Assembly: GCA_947444305.1 (NCBI GenBank)
Contig: CANEZP010000008.1
Coordinates: 1 to 64,000, forward strand
Reading direction: 5' to 3'
Source: Pseudobdellovibrionaceae bacterium
GTDB taxonomy: Bacteria > Bdellovibrionota > Bdellovibrionia > Bdellovibrionales > UBA1609
DNA length: 64,000 nucleotides
Below, one piece after another: positions 25,149 to 33,549 of this stretch (positions within the stretch are counted from its first letter, which is position 1; each line of letters opens with the position of its first letter). Made by a program: the position numbers and the translations under genes. The notes beneath the pieces were generated by a model that had not been told where the DNA came from, ran no database searches, and worked only from the letters and a program-made list of their open reading frames with translations.

Positions 25149-25586
25149 CTACTCCGCTGCCGGTTTCTTTTTCTTCGTCTTCTTAACCGGCTTCTTCTTC
25201 GCCGGCGCTTTCTTGGCCGCGGCTTTCTTCACCGGCGCGCTGCGAACGGGCGCGGCACGCGGGACCGCCGGTTCGACTTGCGGAACGACGTTGCCGTGCA
25301 CCTCGGGTTCGGGCGTGCCTTCGGGTTTGCGTCGGTCGGGATTGCTCGGGTCTATGCCCATCGCCGCCAATTCGTCGTTAAGGATTTGATCGTCGGCCGC
25401 GGAAGACACGGGTGCGCTTGTGGTTCCGGTGTCCTCTTCTTCGTCGATCGGGCCCACGGGAGGATTTTCGATGCGGTAAAGCGTTTTCAGCTTGGCGTCT
25501 TCGGCCGCTTCTTGGCGAGTCTTCACCTGTGAGCAAGCGACCGATGAAAAGATAAGGCTGAGCAAAATAAACCGGCTAAGTTTCAC
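25149..25586 (-). CDS. Lipoprotein with Lys/Ala/Pro-rich histone-like tail
   Basis: A 145-aa protein. The N-terminus (FILLSLIFSSVACS) is a lipoprotein signal peptide with Cys about 19. An acidic, Pro/Glu-rich mid-section follows (IDEEEDTGTTS). The last 40 residues are highly basic (VKKAAAKKAPAKKKPVKKT and similar), like H1-type or Alba-like tails. On an envelope protein such a tail would bind polyanions, for example LPS or DNA, or peptidoglycan teichoic-like acids. No family is assigned. It is first in the three-gene run 25586-24064. Confidence 0.8.
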   Translation of the reverse strand: MKLSRFILLSLIFSSVACSQVKTRQEAAEDAKLKTLYRIENPPVGPIDEEEDTGTTSAPVSSAADDQILNDELAAMGIDPSNPDRRKPEGTPEPEVHGNVVPQVEPAVPRAAPVRSAPVKKAAAKKAPAKKKPVKKTKKKKPAAE

Positions 25587-25690
25587 GAGATATCCTCCAC
25601 CCCCATAGTCTGTCTAAGGATTAGCCCGCAATCAAGGAGCTCGACGCGTCAGACCTACCTTTGGTGGGGAAAGTGGTTCAGCCTCTTCAA

Positions 25691-26101
25691 ATGAGCTGGA
25701 AAGTATTTCTCGTTACGTTGGTGTGTTTGATCGTCGTCGACTTTCTTTGGATCGGGGTCGTGGCTAAGAGTTTCTACGCCACCCACCTCGCCGAAATCGG
25801 TAATTACGAGGACGGCAAGCTTAAGGTCGTGTACTGGTCGGCCGTTATGGTTTACCTCATCCTCGCCGTGGGGATTTGTGTTTACGCCCTGCCGCTCGCC
25901 GCGCAAAGCGACTCCATGTTGGTGGCTTTCGCCTACGGCGCGGGTCTCGGCTTTGTGACTTACGGGATTTATGACTTCACGAACTACGCGACGCTGAAAT
26001 CTTACCCGCTAATTTTGCTGGCGGGCGATTTGACCTGGGGGACGTTCGTTTGCGGGCTCACCACCTGCGTCGCCCGCTACGCCCAAGAACATTTCAGTTA
26101 A
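25691..26101 (+). CDS. DUF2177-family membrane protein
   Basis: A 136-aa protein with four hydrophobic segments (VFLVTLVCLIVVDFLWIGVV, VVYWSAVMVYLILAVGICVY, MLVAFAYGAGLGFVTYGIYD, ILLAGDLTWGTFVCGLTTCV). The conserved LDFLW-like motif in helix 1 and YDFTNYATLK in the third loop match DUF2177, whose function is unknown. ATG 25691 is chosen; in-frame TTG 25661 would add ten residues. The gene is convergent with the YpfJ-type peptidase gene. Confidence 0.88.
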   Translation: MSWKVFLVTLVCLIVVDFLWIGVVAKSFYATHLAEIGNYEDGKLKVVYWSAVMVYLILAVGICVYALPLAAQSDSMLVAFAYGAGLGFVTYGIYDFTNYATLKSYPLILLAGDLTWGTFVCGLTTCVARYAQEHFS

Positions 26102-26107
26102 CCTAGA

Positions 26108-26887
26108 CTAGCGCACGCACGAGCGAAGTTCGCCGCCTTCGAAGCCCTTTTCGAAAGCCGCGACTCTCTGTGCGCTCGAACCGTGCGTGAATGAGTCAGG
26201 CACGACGTAACCTTGGCTGCGCTTCTGCAAACGATCATCACCGACGGCGCTCGCGGCGCTCATCGCCGATTCAACATCCCCGGGTTCAAGGACATTCTTC
26301 GTCGCGTCCGTTTGCTTCGCCCACACGCCCGCCAAACAATCGGCTTGCAACTCGACCGCGACCGAACTGCCGCCTTTCATGAGTCCGAGTTGGTGTTGCA
26401 CGTGGTGCCCCACTTCGTGAGCGACCACGTAGGCGCCGGCGAATTCACCTTTGGCGCCGAGCGTGCCCGACAATTCATCTAAAAAGCCAAGATCCATGTA
26501 AAGGCGTTGGTCGCCGGGGCAATAAAACGGCCCACTCGCGCTGCTCGCGCGCCCGCACGCCGACTTAACCTGGCCGCGAAACAAAACCAAACTCGGTTGC
26601 TCGTACCGGTGCCCCTCTTTTTGAAAAAGCGCGGAAAAAACATCTTCGGTATCGGCCAGCACGACCGAAACGAATTTCTTGCGATCATCACCTTTGGGGT
26701 CCGAGGCGGGAGCCGAAGATTGCGTTTGCGCTTGGTCCATATTCTGCGCCAAAAACGCGAGCGGATTTCCGCCCATGAGATAGACGATGACCGCGCCGAT
26801 CAGAAGCCCTCCGCCGCCGAGCGACTTCGCGCCGAACGCCCTTTGATCAATTACGTTTCCGCTTTCTCTTCTATCCCGCCACAACAT
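26108..26887 (-). CDS. YpfJ-type neutral zinc metallopeptidase
   Basis: A 259-aa protein of the putative neutral zinc metallopeptidase family. A membrane segment lies at about 26-46 (GGGLLIGAVIVYLMGGNPLA). The zinc motif is HEVGHHVQHQLG, and ELQADCLAGVW follows with the third ligand. The N-terminal signature WRDRRESGNVIDQRA and the C-terminal FTHGSSAQRVAAFEKGF are both family hallmarks. The protein is inner-membrane anchored with the catalytic domain outside. GGGAG upstream supports the start. Physiological substrate is unknown. Confidence 0.95.
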   Translation of the reverse strand: MLWRDRRESGNVIDQRAFGAKSLGGGGLLIGAVIVYLMGGNPLAFLAQNMDQAQTQSSAPASDPKGDDRKKFVSVVLADTEDVFSALFQKEGHRYEQPSLVLFRGQVKSACGRASSASGPFYCPGDQRLYMDLGFLDELSGTLGAKGEFAGAYVVAHEVGHHVQHQLGLMKGGSSVAVELQADCLAGVWAKQTDATKNVLEPGDVESAMSAASAVGDDRLQKRSQGYVVPDSFTHGSSAQRVAAFEKGFEGGELRSCVR

Positions 26888-26962
26888 TCGCTACTCCCTG
26901 GAAAATTAAATTGCACATAATTGCCCCGCATTTACATCGAATCGGCCCACTCGAATGAGCTA

Positions 26963-26991
26963 TTGCAAACTATAATCCCGATTCGTATACC
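26963..26991 (+). promoter_or_regulatory. Putative promoter of antiporter gene, leaderless configuration
   Basis: TTGCAA, 17 bp, TATACC (26986-26991), then exactly six bases to the ATG at 26998. A perfect TATAAT at 26971 is an alternative -10 that would leave a ~15-base leader, but it has no good -35. No Shine-Dalgarno sequence precedes the ATG. Confidence 0.45.
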
Positions 26992-26997
26992 CTAGGC

Positions 26998-28098
26998 ATG
27001 ACGAACGCAAATATTGCTCCACGTAAGATTCCCCTCGACATGTCTCACCTGCTTTCCTTCGCTTGCCTTCTCGTGCTGATCGGCTCCGTTGCTTACGGTA
27101 CCGCGGCATTCTGGGTACAAGGTTTAGCGATGTTGTTTTTAGGTGCATCGGTCCTCACGGCCGTGCACCACGCCGAAGTCGTTGCCCACCGGGTAGGTCC
27201 TTCGCTCGGAGCTTTGATTCTAGCGCTCGCGGTGACCGTCATCGAAGTGGGCCTGATCGTATCGCTCATGAGTAATGATTCGGCCGACTCGCCCACGGTC
27301 GCGCGCGATACCGTTTTCTCGGCGGTGATTATCGTGACTAACGGGATCGTGGGCGTTTGCTTGTTACTCGGGGGCCTAAGGCACCGGGAGCTTGGCTTTC
27401 AAATTCAAGGGGCGAGTTCACTGCTTGCCGTGCTCGCGGTCTTGGCCGGTCTAACGATGGTGTTGCCGAATTTCACGACCTCCACCGTGGGTTCGACGTA
27501 TAGTTTCGGGCAGTTGATCTTCGTGTCGCTCGCCTGCCTGCTTTTGTACGGCTTGCTCGTTTTTTTCCAAACGATTTCGCACAAAGATTATTTTGAACCG
27601 CGCCCGATCGAGACGCTGGTTCCGCACATGAGCACGCCGTCCCTGCGCCTGACCTGGTTGAGCTTCGCCGGCTTGATGATTAGCCTGACCGCCGTGATCG
27701 GTTTCGCAAAAGTTTTGAGCCCCGCGATTGAAGCCGGGGTCACCGCGCTGAACGCGCCCCGCATCGTCGTGGGGATCGTGATCGCGCTTCTCGTGCTGTT
27801 GCCCGAAACATGGGCGGCCATATCGGCGGCGCGCGCGAATCAATTGCAAACGAGTTTAAATCTGGCGCTCGGTTCGGGCGCGGCAAGCATCGCGCTGACG
27901 ATTCCGGTCGTTGCCGCGTTTTCGATCATGACCGAACGTAAGCTCGCGCTCGGCCTCGATAGCAAAGGCATGGCGTTTTTATTACTGACCTTTATTCTCG
28001 GCGGATTAACCCTCGGCACGGGCCGTACGACCGCGCTCCAAGGCGCGACGCATCTGGTTTTACTCATGGCTTACCTGGTAATGTCGTTTATTCCCTAA
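26998..28098 (+). CDS. Calcium/proton antiporter, ChaA-like (CaCA superfamily)
   Basis: A 366-aa polytopic inner-membrane protein with about 10-11 helices. The two inverted halves carry the conserved acidic motifs: AHRVGPSLGALILALAVTVIE followed by GLIVSLM in the first, and LVLLPETWAAISAARANQLQ followed by LNLALGSGAASIALTIPVV in the second. Family members exchange Ca2+ or Na+ for H+ at high pH or salt. Length is typical. The start is close to a promoter-like box, suggesting a leaderless message. It is convergent with the HEYAH protein gene. Confidence 0.92.
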   Translation: MTNANIAPRKIPLDMSHLLSFACLLVLIGSVAYGTAAFWVQGLAMLFLGASVLTAVHHAEVVAHRVGPSLGALILALAVTVIEVGLIVSLMSNDSADSPTVARDTVFSAVIIVTNGIVGVCLLLGGLRHRELGFQIQGASSLLAVLAVLAGLTMVLPNFTTSTVGSTYSFGQLIFVSLACLLLYGLLVFFQTISHKDYFEPRPIETLVPHMSTPSLRLTWLSFAGLMISLTAVIGFAKVLSPAIEAGVTALNAPRIVVGIVIALLVLLPETWAAISAARANQLQTSLNLALGSGAASIALTIPVVAAFSIMTERKLALGLDSKGMAFLLLTFILGGLTLGTGRTTALQGATHLVLLMAYLVMSFIP

Positions 28099-28116
28099 GG
28101 ACTGGCGACGTTGCCG

Positions 28117-29238
28117 TTAGCGGTGCTGGAGCAAGCCCGCGAATTCTCGCTTAAGCCTTTGGGTCAGAATTGCGTCGGCGTCCGTTCCTAGGTAGGTGAC
28201 GTAAAATCCATCGGGATACTCGTGGGACGAATCCGCGATGGCGGCGGCAAACGTTTTAAAAATCTTGCCGATGAATTCGGCCTTAGTCATCTTCGCGGCC
28301 TTCGCGAGATTATAGAGCTTACCGATCTCGCACCTGGTTCCACCAAAGTAAGCGTAGGCATCTGACGCCTCCGTGGGAGGTGCGGCTAAGCACTTTGAAA
28401 AGCTTCTCGAAGCTTCGCCGCCGGTTGCGACCACCATAATTTCGAGGTCATCGGCGTCGACCGCGGCCAAGGTGTCGGCGAAGAGTTCATGGTACTTCGA
28501 CATTTCGAAGAAATTATTTTTGAAGTTCTCTCGACGGCCGTGGAAGTTTTTCGCGATGGCTTCGATGCGGACCAGCTCCTCGCAGGCTTTTTGAACCATC
28601 GGCAACGGATCACCTGCTAAGTAGTTGGCGTAGATTTTTTTAACGTATTCGGGATCTTTGATCTTGCCGTCTTTGCACACGAGATCAAAGCCGAAGAGAA
28701 CGTTACTTTTACGATCGAGCGCGACTCTCGCTTCACGCACCTGCCGCAGGTAAGCAGCAAACTTCGGGACTGAATTTTCGAGTGCGTTGGAAAACAGAAC
28801 ATGCGCGTATTCATGAACGCTGACCGCGAGCGAAGTTTCAACGAGATCGGCACGTAAACCGCGAAATTGCGTACCGGTCGTCATCGTGTTGCGTTCGATA
28901 TCGTAGTGCGCGGCCGGAATAGACGTTTTGAACGGAACTTCGCTAACAATTTCCGGGCCGACCTGGGACCAAATCTTAAGTTTCAAACTTTCCGGTACCG
29001 TAAGGGCCGGTCCGTAGTCCGCGTTGAGTTGATTCAGCTTTGACAAAATCTTTTGCACGTCGTCCATCGACGGCGCGGGCAAATTCACGAAGAAGTTATT
29101 GTAGTCCCCGGTCGTAATATTCACTTTGGTATTTCCGGCGAGCACCGTCTCGTACGTGTCCGTTGAGACGAGCTTCAATGGCTCTTGTGAAAAGGCCGGC
29201 TGCGCAAAAAAGATTGAGATGATGACCGCGATTTTCAT
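28117..29238 (-). CDS. Secreted putative zinc peptidase with HEYAH motif
   Basis: A 373-aa protein from ATG 29238, which gives a signal peptide (MKIAVIISIFFAQPAFSQ) and overlaps the upstream stop by 4 bp (ATGA). His142-Glu143-Tyr-Ala-His146 followed by His250-Glu251-Leu-Phe-Ala-Asp fits a gluzincin-like zinc site with Glu251 as third ligand. The rest of the chain does not match a family that I recognise. Two Cys (about 188 and 219) may pair. It is probably a periplasmic or secreted metalloprotease. The coupled upstream gene product is an obvious candidate partner. Confidence 0.78.
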   Translation of the reverse strand: MKIAVIISIFFAQPAFSQEPLKLVSTDTYETVLAGNTKVNITTGDYNNFFVNLPAPSMDDVQKILSKLNQLNADYGPALTVPESLKLKIWSQVGPEIVSEVPFKTSIPAAHYDIERNTMTTGTQFRGLRADLVETSLAVSVHEYAHVLFSNALENSVPKFAAYLRQVREARVALDRKSNVLFGFDLVCKDGKIKDPEYVKKIYANYLAGDPLPMVQKACEELVRIEAIAKNFHGRRENFKNNFFEMSKYHELFADTLAAVDADDLEIMVVATGGEASRSFSKCLAAPPTEASDAYAYFGGTRCEIGKLYNLAKAAKMTKAEFIGKIFKTFAAAIADSSHEYPDGFYVTYLGTDADAILTQRLKREFAGLLQHR

Positions 29239-30305
29239 TTGCACAACTCCGGGTTTTTTATTCTCGCTAAGATTTTGTCGCCAAACGTGATCGCCATATT
29301 GTCGATTTCCCAATCCGGCCGATCGCCCTGCACGAGCCGCTCGTGTACGTAAGAAAGAAGACGGTACTTGGCGCCTTCACCGTAAAGGCTTTTGAGCACG
29401 AAGCCCCAGAAGTGATAGTGGTTACCGGCAAGGTCCGACGAGTAAAGAACGGGCTCGATCCGCTTCGCGAGAATCGCTCCCCGGCGGCGGCTGCCCATGT
29501 CGGCGTCGGCCATCATCATCCAAGTAATTACGCCCAAGGCGACGATCGGATTTTCGTATTGCGCGACCGCGCGATCGAACAAGGCTTCGTAAGCCACCGA
29601 ACCGTTCGGTTGTTCTAAGACCCAAAGAAACAGCGGGCTCGCGATAAGATTCGCGGACTGGGCGGCTTTGATCCACGCCGCGTACTGCGGGTGCTCGGGA
29701 TCGCCAAGCGGTTGAGTGGTGGCGCTGCTGCAGATCTCGCCGTAATACCAATTTTTACGACAGTTAAACATGGCGATTTTGTTGCGCCCGTCGTCTTCGG
29801 TAAAACGCGGCCATACTAAATTTTTGGTCGCGGGCAATAGTTCAGAGATGCGCTCTTTGAGATCTGGGTCGGTACTTAAATTGTAGGCTTTGCTTTCGTT
29901 CAAGCGGTATTGAGTTTCCAATTTTGCGGAAAGGAACAGATAAGCGCCGAACCAATTTTCATCCGGCAATGCGGAAACGTTAATTCTTCCCGTATTAATG
30001 AAGGCGTTCTGTAGGAAATAATCCGAATCCGAGTAAAAGAGTTTCGTAGTGCCGATCAGGAGCTGATTGAAGCTTACGGCCGGAGCCCAAAGCGCGATCT
30101 CCGTCTTTAAGCGCGAGCCCACCTCGCCCATCACGTCCAGATAAGTCTTGCCGGTTTTATTCAAATATTCGGCCACTCGTGACGAGATTCGGCACGCGAA
30201 ACGGTCCTGCCTGGCGGGGTTAAAACCCGAATAAAGCTCGGCCTCGGCGGTAGCGCACGCGGCGGCCGTCAGCAGACAGGCAAACATAAGTTTGAGGCGG
30301 AGCAT
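29235..30305 (-). CDS. Exported protein of unknown function, coupled to the HEYAH protein
   Basis: A 356-aa protein from ATG 30305. The N-terminus MLRLKLMFACLLTAAACATA is an export signal, either lipoprotein (Cys17) or signal-peptidase-I type. The mature chain is largely helical with Cys in FACRISSR, MFNCRKNWYYGEICSSA and the C-terminal PELCK. I recognise no domain. The stop overlaps the start of the putative peptidase gene (ATGA), so the two are co-translated and may work as a pair. There is no convincing Shine-Dalgarno sequence. Confidence 0.78.
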   Translation of the reverse strand: MLRLKLMFACLLTAAACATAEAELYSGFNPARQDRFACRISSRVAEYLNKTGKTYLDVMGEVGSRLKTEIALWAPAVSFNQLLIGTTKLFYSDSDYFLQNAFINTGRINVSALPDENWFGAYLFLSAKLETQYRLNESKAYNLSTDPDLKERISELLPATKNLVWPRFTEDDGRNKIAMFNCRKNWYYGEICSSATTQPLGDPEHPQYAAWIKAAQSANLIASPLFLWVLEQPNGSVAYEALFDRAVAQYENPIVALGVITWMMMADADMGSRRRGAILAKRIEPVLYSSDLAGNHYHFWGFVLKSLYGEGAKYRLLSYVHERLVQGDRPDWEIDNMAITFGDKILARIKNPELCK

Positions 30306-30342
30306 GGTAAGCACTTTTGCAAGCCCTAAGCCATGCCCCTGG

Positions 30343-31035
30343 TTAGGTTTTCTTACCGCACCAACCACCGATCATGAAGGATCGGAAGAATTGCACGGGG
30401 CTAAGCAAGCCGCTTTCCGCCAGCATCCGCTCCGTTTCTTCCGGCGAAAGCACGGTGAGAACCTCTTTGAGCTGTCGCGGTAGATCAACGATTGCCTCGG
30501 GCGTCGCGCCCATCAGCGTATGAACGGCCTCCCAGTTCTTCAGCATTGCCGGGAAGTTGGATGAATTAAGATCGTAGCTGATTTCGGTATTGATCAAGTG
30601 ACCTCCCGGCTTCAAACGATCGGTCATCGCTTTATAAAAACTGAGACGATCATCTCGCTTCACGAAATGCCCGACGAGTACACATACGGTGGCATCAAAC
30701 TTTTCTGCGGCCGGTACGTCGTGAACGTAGCCGTTGACGAGTTCGCAGCGATCGAGCACGCCGGCCGCAAGCAGACGCTCGCGGCAGACTTCGAGCATCG
30801 GGGCCGCGGGATCCACGCCTTTGAACGTCCATTTCGGATAGGCCTCCGCGAGGGATAAAATTTCGGCCCCGGTACCTACGCCGACGCAAAGAATCCGTGC
30901 ATTTTCGGGAAGTTCACGCAGCATCAAGCGAATAAGAAAGTGCATGTTGTCCGTTATGGGTGACAAACGCCGGTTGCGTTCGTCGTAGATCTGCGAAATT
31001 TCTTTGGTGAAGAAATCAGGCGGTGTGGTCTTCAT
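30343..31035 (-). CDS. Class I SAM-dependent methyltransferase
   Basis: A 230-aa cytosolic protein. The SAM-binding motif I is ARILCVGVGTGAEILSLA (about 59-76), with the acidic strand 2 end at FKGVDPAAPMLEVC and motif III near DATVCVLVGHFV. The Rossmann-like core matches the Methyltransf_11/25 group. GGGGA upstream of the ATG supports the start. The substrate is unknown: similar proteins methylate small molecules or lipids. It lies alone, divergent from the small membrane protein gene at 31112. Confidence 0.9.
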   Translation of the reverse strand: MKTTPPDFFTKEISQIYDERNRRLSPITDNMHFLIRLMLRELPENARILCVGVGTGAEILSLAEAYPKWTFKGVDPAAPMLEVCRERLLAAGVLDRCELVNGYVHDVPAAEKFDATVCVLVGHFVKRDDRLSFYKAMTDRLKPGGHLINTEISYDLNSSNFPAMLKNWEAVHTLMGATPEAIVDLPRQLKEVLTVLSPEETERMLAESGLLSPVQFFRSFMIGGWCGKKT

Positions 31036-31111
31036 CTTGATCCCCCATGACTGTGGTCGCTCGCATCGTATCCTGATTTACAAACGCAAGAAAGTGACTG
31101 ACCATTAAGTT

Positions 31112-31348
31112 ATGAAAATACTCGGATCATTGGTGAGCATTTGGGGCGCGGGCGTTGTCGTTTTCAACGCGGTTTATTACGCCGTTTGGCTCTCGTTAAA
31201 AGATGCCGCCGAAACACTGCCCAACGGGGATCATCAGTTCGTGCGGGAGTACGGCCACGGCTACTTCATCTTCGGTTTTTTATTCGGCCTCGCCGTTACC
31301 TACGGCGGAATCAAGTTGTACATGCGCAAAGCTAAAGAGCCCGCATGA
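31112..31348 (+). CDS. Small two-helix membrane protein
   Basis: A 78-aa protein with two hydrophobic helices (GSLVSIWGAGVVVFNAVYYA and YFIFGFLFGLAVTYGGIKL) separated by a hydrophilic loop with several acidic residues and a His-rich spot (EYGHGY). No family is recognised. The stop overlaps the start of the zf-TFIIB gene (ATGA), so the two are translationally coupled. Confidence 0.78.
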   Translation: MKILGSLVSIWGAGVVVFNAVYYAVWLSLKDAAETLPNGDHQFVREYGHGYFIFGFLFGLAVTYGGIKLYMRKAKEPA

Positions 31349-32289
31349 AATGCCCAAAGTGTCCCGGTCGCATCGTGGAGTCGGAGACCAAATCCGGAGC
31401 TCCTTACGGCTCGTGTCTTTTTTGTAAGGGCACATGGATTACTCGCGCGAACCTACCGCTCATTTTCAAAACAAAAAAGGTTACGGAGTTCGTGACCGGC
31501 GGTCTTCACGGCATAGCGCCGACCGTCTTCAAGTGTTCCTATTGTAATTCGGCATTGCTCACCGGAAAAGTCGGCGACTCAGGCTTAAAAATCGATGAAT
31601 GCCCAAAGTGCGAGGCGATTTACTTCGATCGCGGCGAAATGGATGACCTACTGAGATTGGTCGGCCGCGCTTCATTGCCGATCGCGGAAGGCGTGAAGTT
31701 CGAATCCGCTAAATTGATCGAAACCGAAGAGAAATGCCCCTGCTGCCGTACCGAAACGTTATGGGCTTACCAAGGTAAAGAAGATCGTTTTAAGACATGC
31801 CGAGCCTGCAACGGCATTCTCACTTCCGTAGAGGTCCTACAAAAGATCGCGCAGAATTCATTGTTCGGCCCGACCATGTTCACCTTCCGCGCATGTAGCG
31901 GCGTAATTAAAAAATGCCGTTTCTGTCACGAAGAACAAAACGCCGCGAACACCGCTTGTCAAAAATGCGGACGCGAAATCGGACGAGCCCAGTGTTTCAA
32001 TTGCTCATCCAACATGAGCGAGTACCAACTGCACGACTGCAATATCGAACGTTGCCAAATCTGCAATGCGGTCTGGCTGGATCCCGGCGAGCTCGAGCAG
32101 ATGATGACGCTGATGCCGGACGTACGCAAAAGCTACGAAGCGGGGCAACGTAAACTCGAACTAGACGGCGCGGTAGCAAGCGCGGTCGCGGTCACGGCGG
32201 GGATGATGATTGAGGCGTCGAAGCGGAAGTTTTTAGACAATAGCCCACTGGGGAAGCGGCTCGGGCCGCTGATTTTTTTCTTTTATTAA
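31345..32289 (+). CDS. Protein with multiple zf-TFIIB-type zinc ribbons
   Basis: A 314-aa protein containing five or more CxxC knuckles. MKCPKCPGR at the start is paired with CLFCKGTW. CSYCNS pairs with ECPKCEAIYFDRGEMDDLL, the classical zf-TFIIB signature. Then CPCCRTE with CRACNG, CRFCHEE with CQKCGRE, and CFNC with CQICNAVWLDPGELEQMM. Such ribbons bind zinc and are common in small bacterial proteins of unknown role. The C-terminus has a hydrophobic Ala/Val stretch and ends IFFFY. Coupling to a two-helix membrane protein suggests a membrane-associated complex. Confidence 0.88.
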   Translation: MKCPKCPGRIVESETKSGAPYGSCLFCKGTWITRANLPLIFKTKKVTEFVTGGLHGIAPTVFKCSYCNSALLTGKVGDSGLKIDECPKCEAIYFDRGEMDDLLRLVGRASLPIAEGVKFESAKLIETEEKCPCCRTETLWAYQGKEDRFKTCRACNGILTSVEVLQKIAQNSLFGPTMFTFRACSGVIKKCRFCHEEQNAANTACQKCGREIGRAQCFNCSSNMSEYQLHDCNIERCQICNAVWLDPGELEQMMTLMPDVRKSYEAGQRKLELDGAVASAVAVTAGMMIEASKRKFLDNSPLGKRLGPLIFFFY

Positions 32290-32307
32290 GTTATGCGCTC
32301 GGGCCTT

Positions 32308-32946
32308 TCACTCCCAGCAAGTATCGTACGCTTTTTCATACTTTGACATGAGACGATCGTATTGGTTTTTTTTGGCCTCACGAAACATCTCCCGTAAAGT
32401 TGAGCAACGATAGTTGCATCTAAGAGAAGCTTGCTGCGAGCCTTCACCGGATTCAAAAAGACAAACTTTCTTTGAATCAATGAACCGGGTCGAAGATTGA
32501 GAGTTGTATCCCTCATCTTTAAAAAGTAATCCGATTCGTTGTAATTCTTCGTCCAATAACAGCGCTAGTGTCCCCGTCACCTCCAGCGGCACCTTTGACT
32601 CCGCCTTGCCCGTAGCGTAGCTGGGCTCCGGATCACGACACGAGAGCTTTGGGGCTCTAGCATTTTTTCTGATGACTTGGCCGTCTGAATTTCGATCGTG
32701 GCCGTCATCAAAACTGCATCGAGTCGACCAAGATACCGCGACCACTCCACCCGCATTTGTCGAGAACACGGTCCCTTCCAGAGTTTCTTTAGTCAAAATG
32801 GCGAAGGGCCCGGAAATTTTTGGAATATCCGTAGACTGACCGGAGGTGGAGGTAGGTGCTCGATGCAGCCCACCCTCGGTCTTTGAAATCGAAGAACACG
32901 CCATACCGAGTAAACAAAATAATATTAGAAAAAATCGTTTTTGCAT
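32308..32946 (-). CDS. Putative lipoprotein of unknown function
   Basis: A 212-aa protein. The N-terminus (FFLILFCLLGMACSS) is a lipoprotein signal with Cys17. The mature part has several Cys (SWSTRCSFDDGHD, KLSCRDPEPS, KVCLFESGEG, LRCNYRCSTLRE, DTCWE) that could form disulfides. GGGAG five bases before the ATG supports the start. No family is recognised. Codon and base composition look slightly AT-richer than the neighbours. It converges with the zf-TFIIB gene. Confidence 0.8.
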   Translation of the reverse strand: MQKRFFLILFCLLGMACSSISKTEGGLHRAPTSTSGQSTDIPKISGPFAILTKETLEGTVFSTNAGGVVAVSWSTRCSFDDGHDRNSDGQVIRKNARAPKLSCRDPEPSYATGKAESKVPLEVTGTLALLLDEELQRIGLLFKDEGYNSQSSTRFIDSKKVCLFESGEGSQQASLRCNYRCSTLREMFREAKKNQYDRLMSKYEKAYDTCWE

Positions 32947-33278
32947 ATCACTCCCTTAATTTTTCAATCCGTTACTTGGCTTCTTTGAGGGTCGCGTTTC
33001 CCTCAATAGCCGTTGGCTCTTTGCGCCTCATTTAACGGTTGATCATCCGGATTAAGCTCATCATCTGACCAGAGATGTTGCGATGTGCTCACGACCATCA
33101 GAATGAACGCTAATTTCAGAAAACTCATGAATGATATGTTTTCACCGAAGGAATGGTTCTTCAAACTTTCTGTGAAAAGGGCATACTAAAATCGCAAATT
33201 GGCGCGCGGGGTGTAATCGTTGAACCTCGTGTTCCCAGCGGGGCTCCTGCGTCCTGCATGCTGACGTCTCGCAGCCTA

Positions 33279-33367
33279 AGTCGGCCGTCGTGGCCGACTT
33301 ACCACGCCACGAGCGCCACTGGCGCTCGCGTCGCGGCCGGCTGCTCGATTCGAATCCTTCCGGCCGC
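33279..33367. other. Cluster of three consecutive hairpins
   Basis: AGTCGGCC/GGCCGACT (33279-33299), CGAGCGCC/GGCGCTCG (33310-33328) and GCGGCCGG/CCGGCCGC (33333-33367) each have perfect 8-bp stems. The loop of the third contains TTCGAATCCTTCCGG (33349-33363), identical to the T-arm and acceptor end of the nearby tRNA-Arg in inverted orientation. It could be part of a structured RNA, a REP-like cluster or a tRNA-derived remnant. Confidence 0.7.
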
Positions 33368-33417
33368 AAACGAGATCTTATTTCTTACTATTTTCTATTT
33401 TCGAATTTCGATTTTCG

Positions 33418-33434
33418 CGATGACGAAGTCATCG
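33418..33434. other. Perfect hairpin just 3' of the tRNA
   Basis: CGATGAC-GAA-GTCATCG, adjacent to the 3' end of the minus-strand tRNA gene. There is no T-run on the tRNA-sense side, so it could be a 3' processing or termination element. Confidence 0.55.
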
Positions 33435-33435
33435 T

Positions 33436-33512
33436 TGGCGCGCCCGGAAGGATTCGAACCTCCGACACCCTGGTTCGAAGCCAGGTACTCTATCCAGCTG
33501 AGCTACGGGCGC
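33436..33512 (-). tRNA. tRNA-Arg (anticodon TCG)
   Basis: The minus strand folds into a full cloverleaf. The acceptor GCGCCCG pairs with CGGGCGC. The D-arm is GCTC...GAGT-like, and the anticodon stem CCTGG/CCAGG has loop CTTCGAA, giving anticodon TCG (Arg, CGN codons). The variable loop is short. The T-arm GGAGG-TTCGAAT-CCTTC has one G-T pair. The discriminator G is followed by an encoded CCA (TGG at 33436-33438 on the + strand). Reading frames across this tRNA on the opposite strand are artefacts. Confidence 0.97.
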
Positions 33513-33549
33513 GTTGTTAAGAGCGCCCATATGACTTCAAAATTTCAGC

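Larger units (their letters stand above)
32947..33435. other. 489-bp gene-free region with hairpin cluster
   Basis: I see no supportable protein gene between the lipoprotein start and the tRNA. The right half contains three successive perfect hairpins (33279-33299, 33310-33328, 33333-33367) and an AT-rich stretch near 33375-33415. The short AT-rich segment at 32950-33150 should include the promoter of the lipoprotein gene. Confidence 0.6.
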
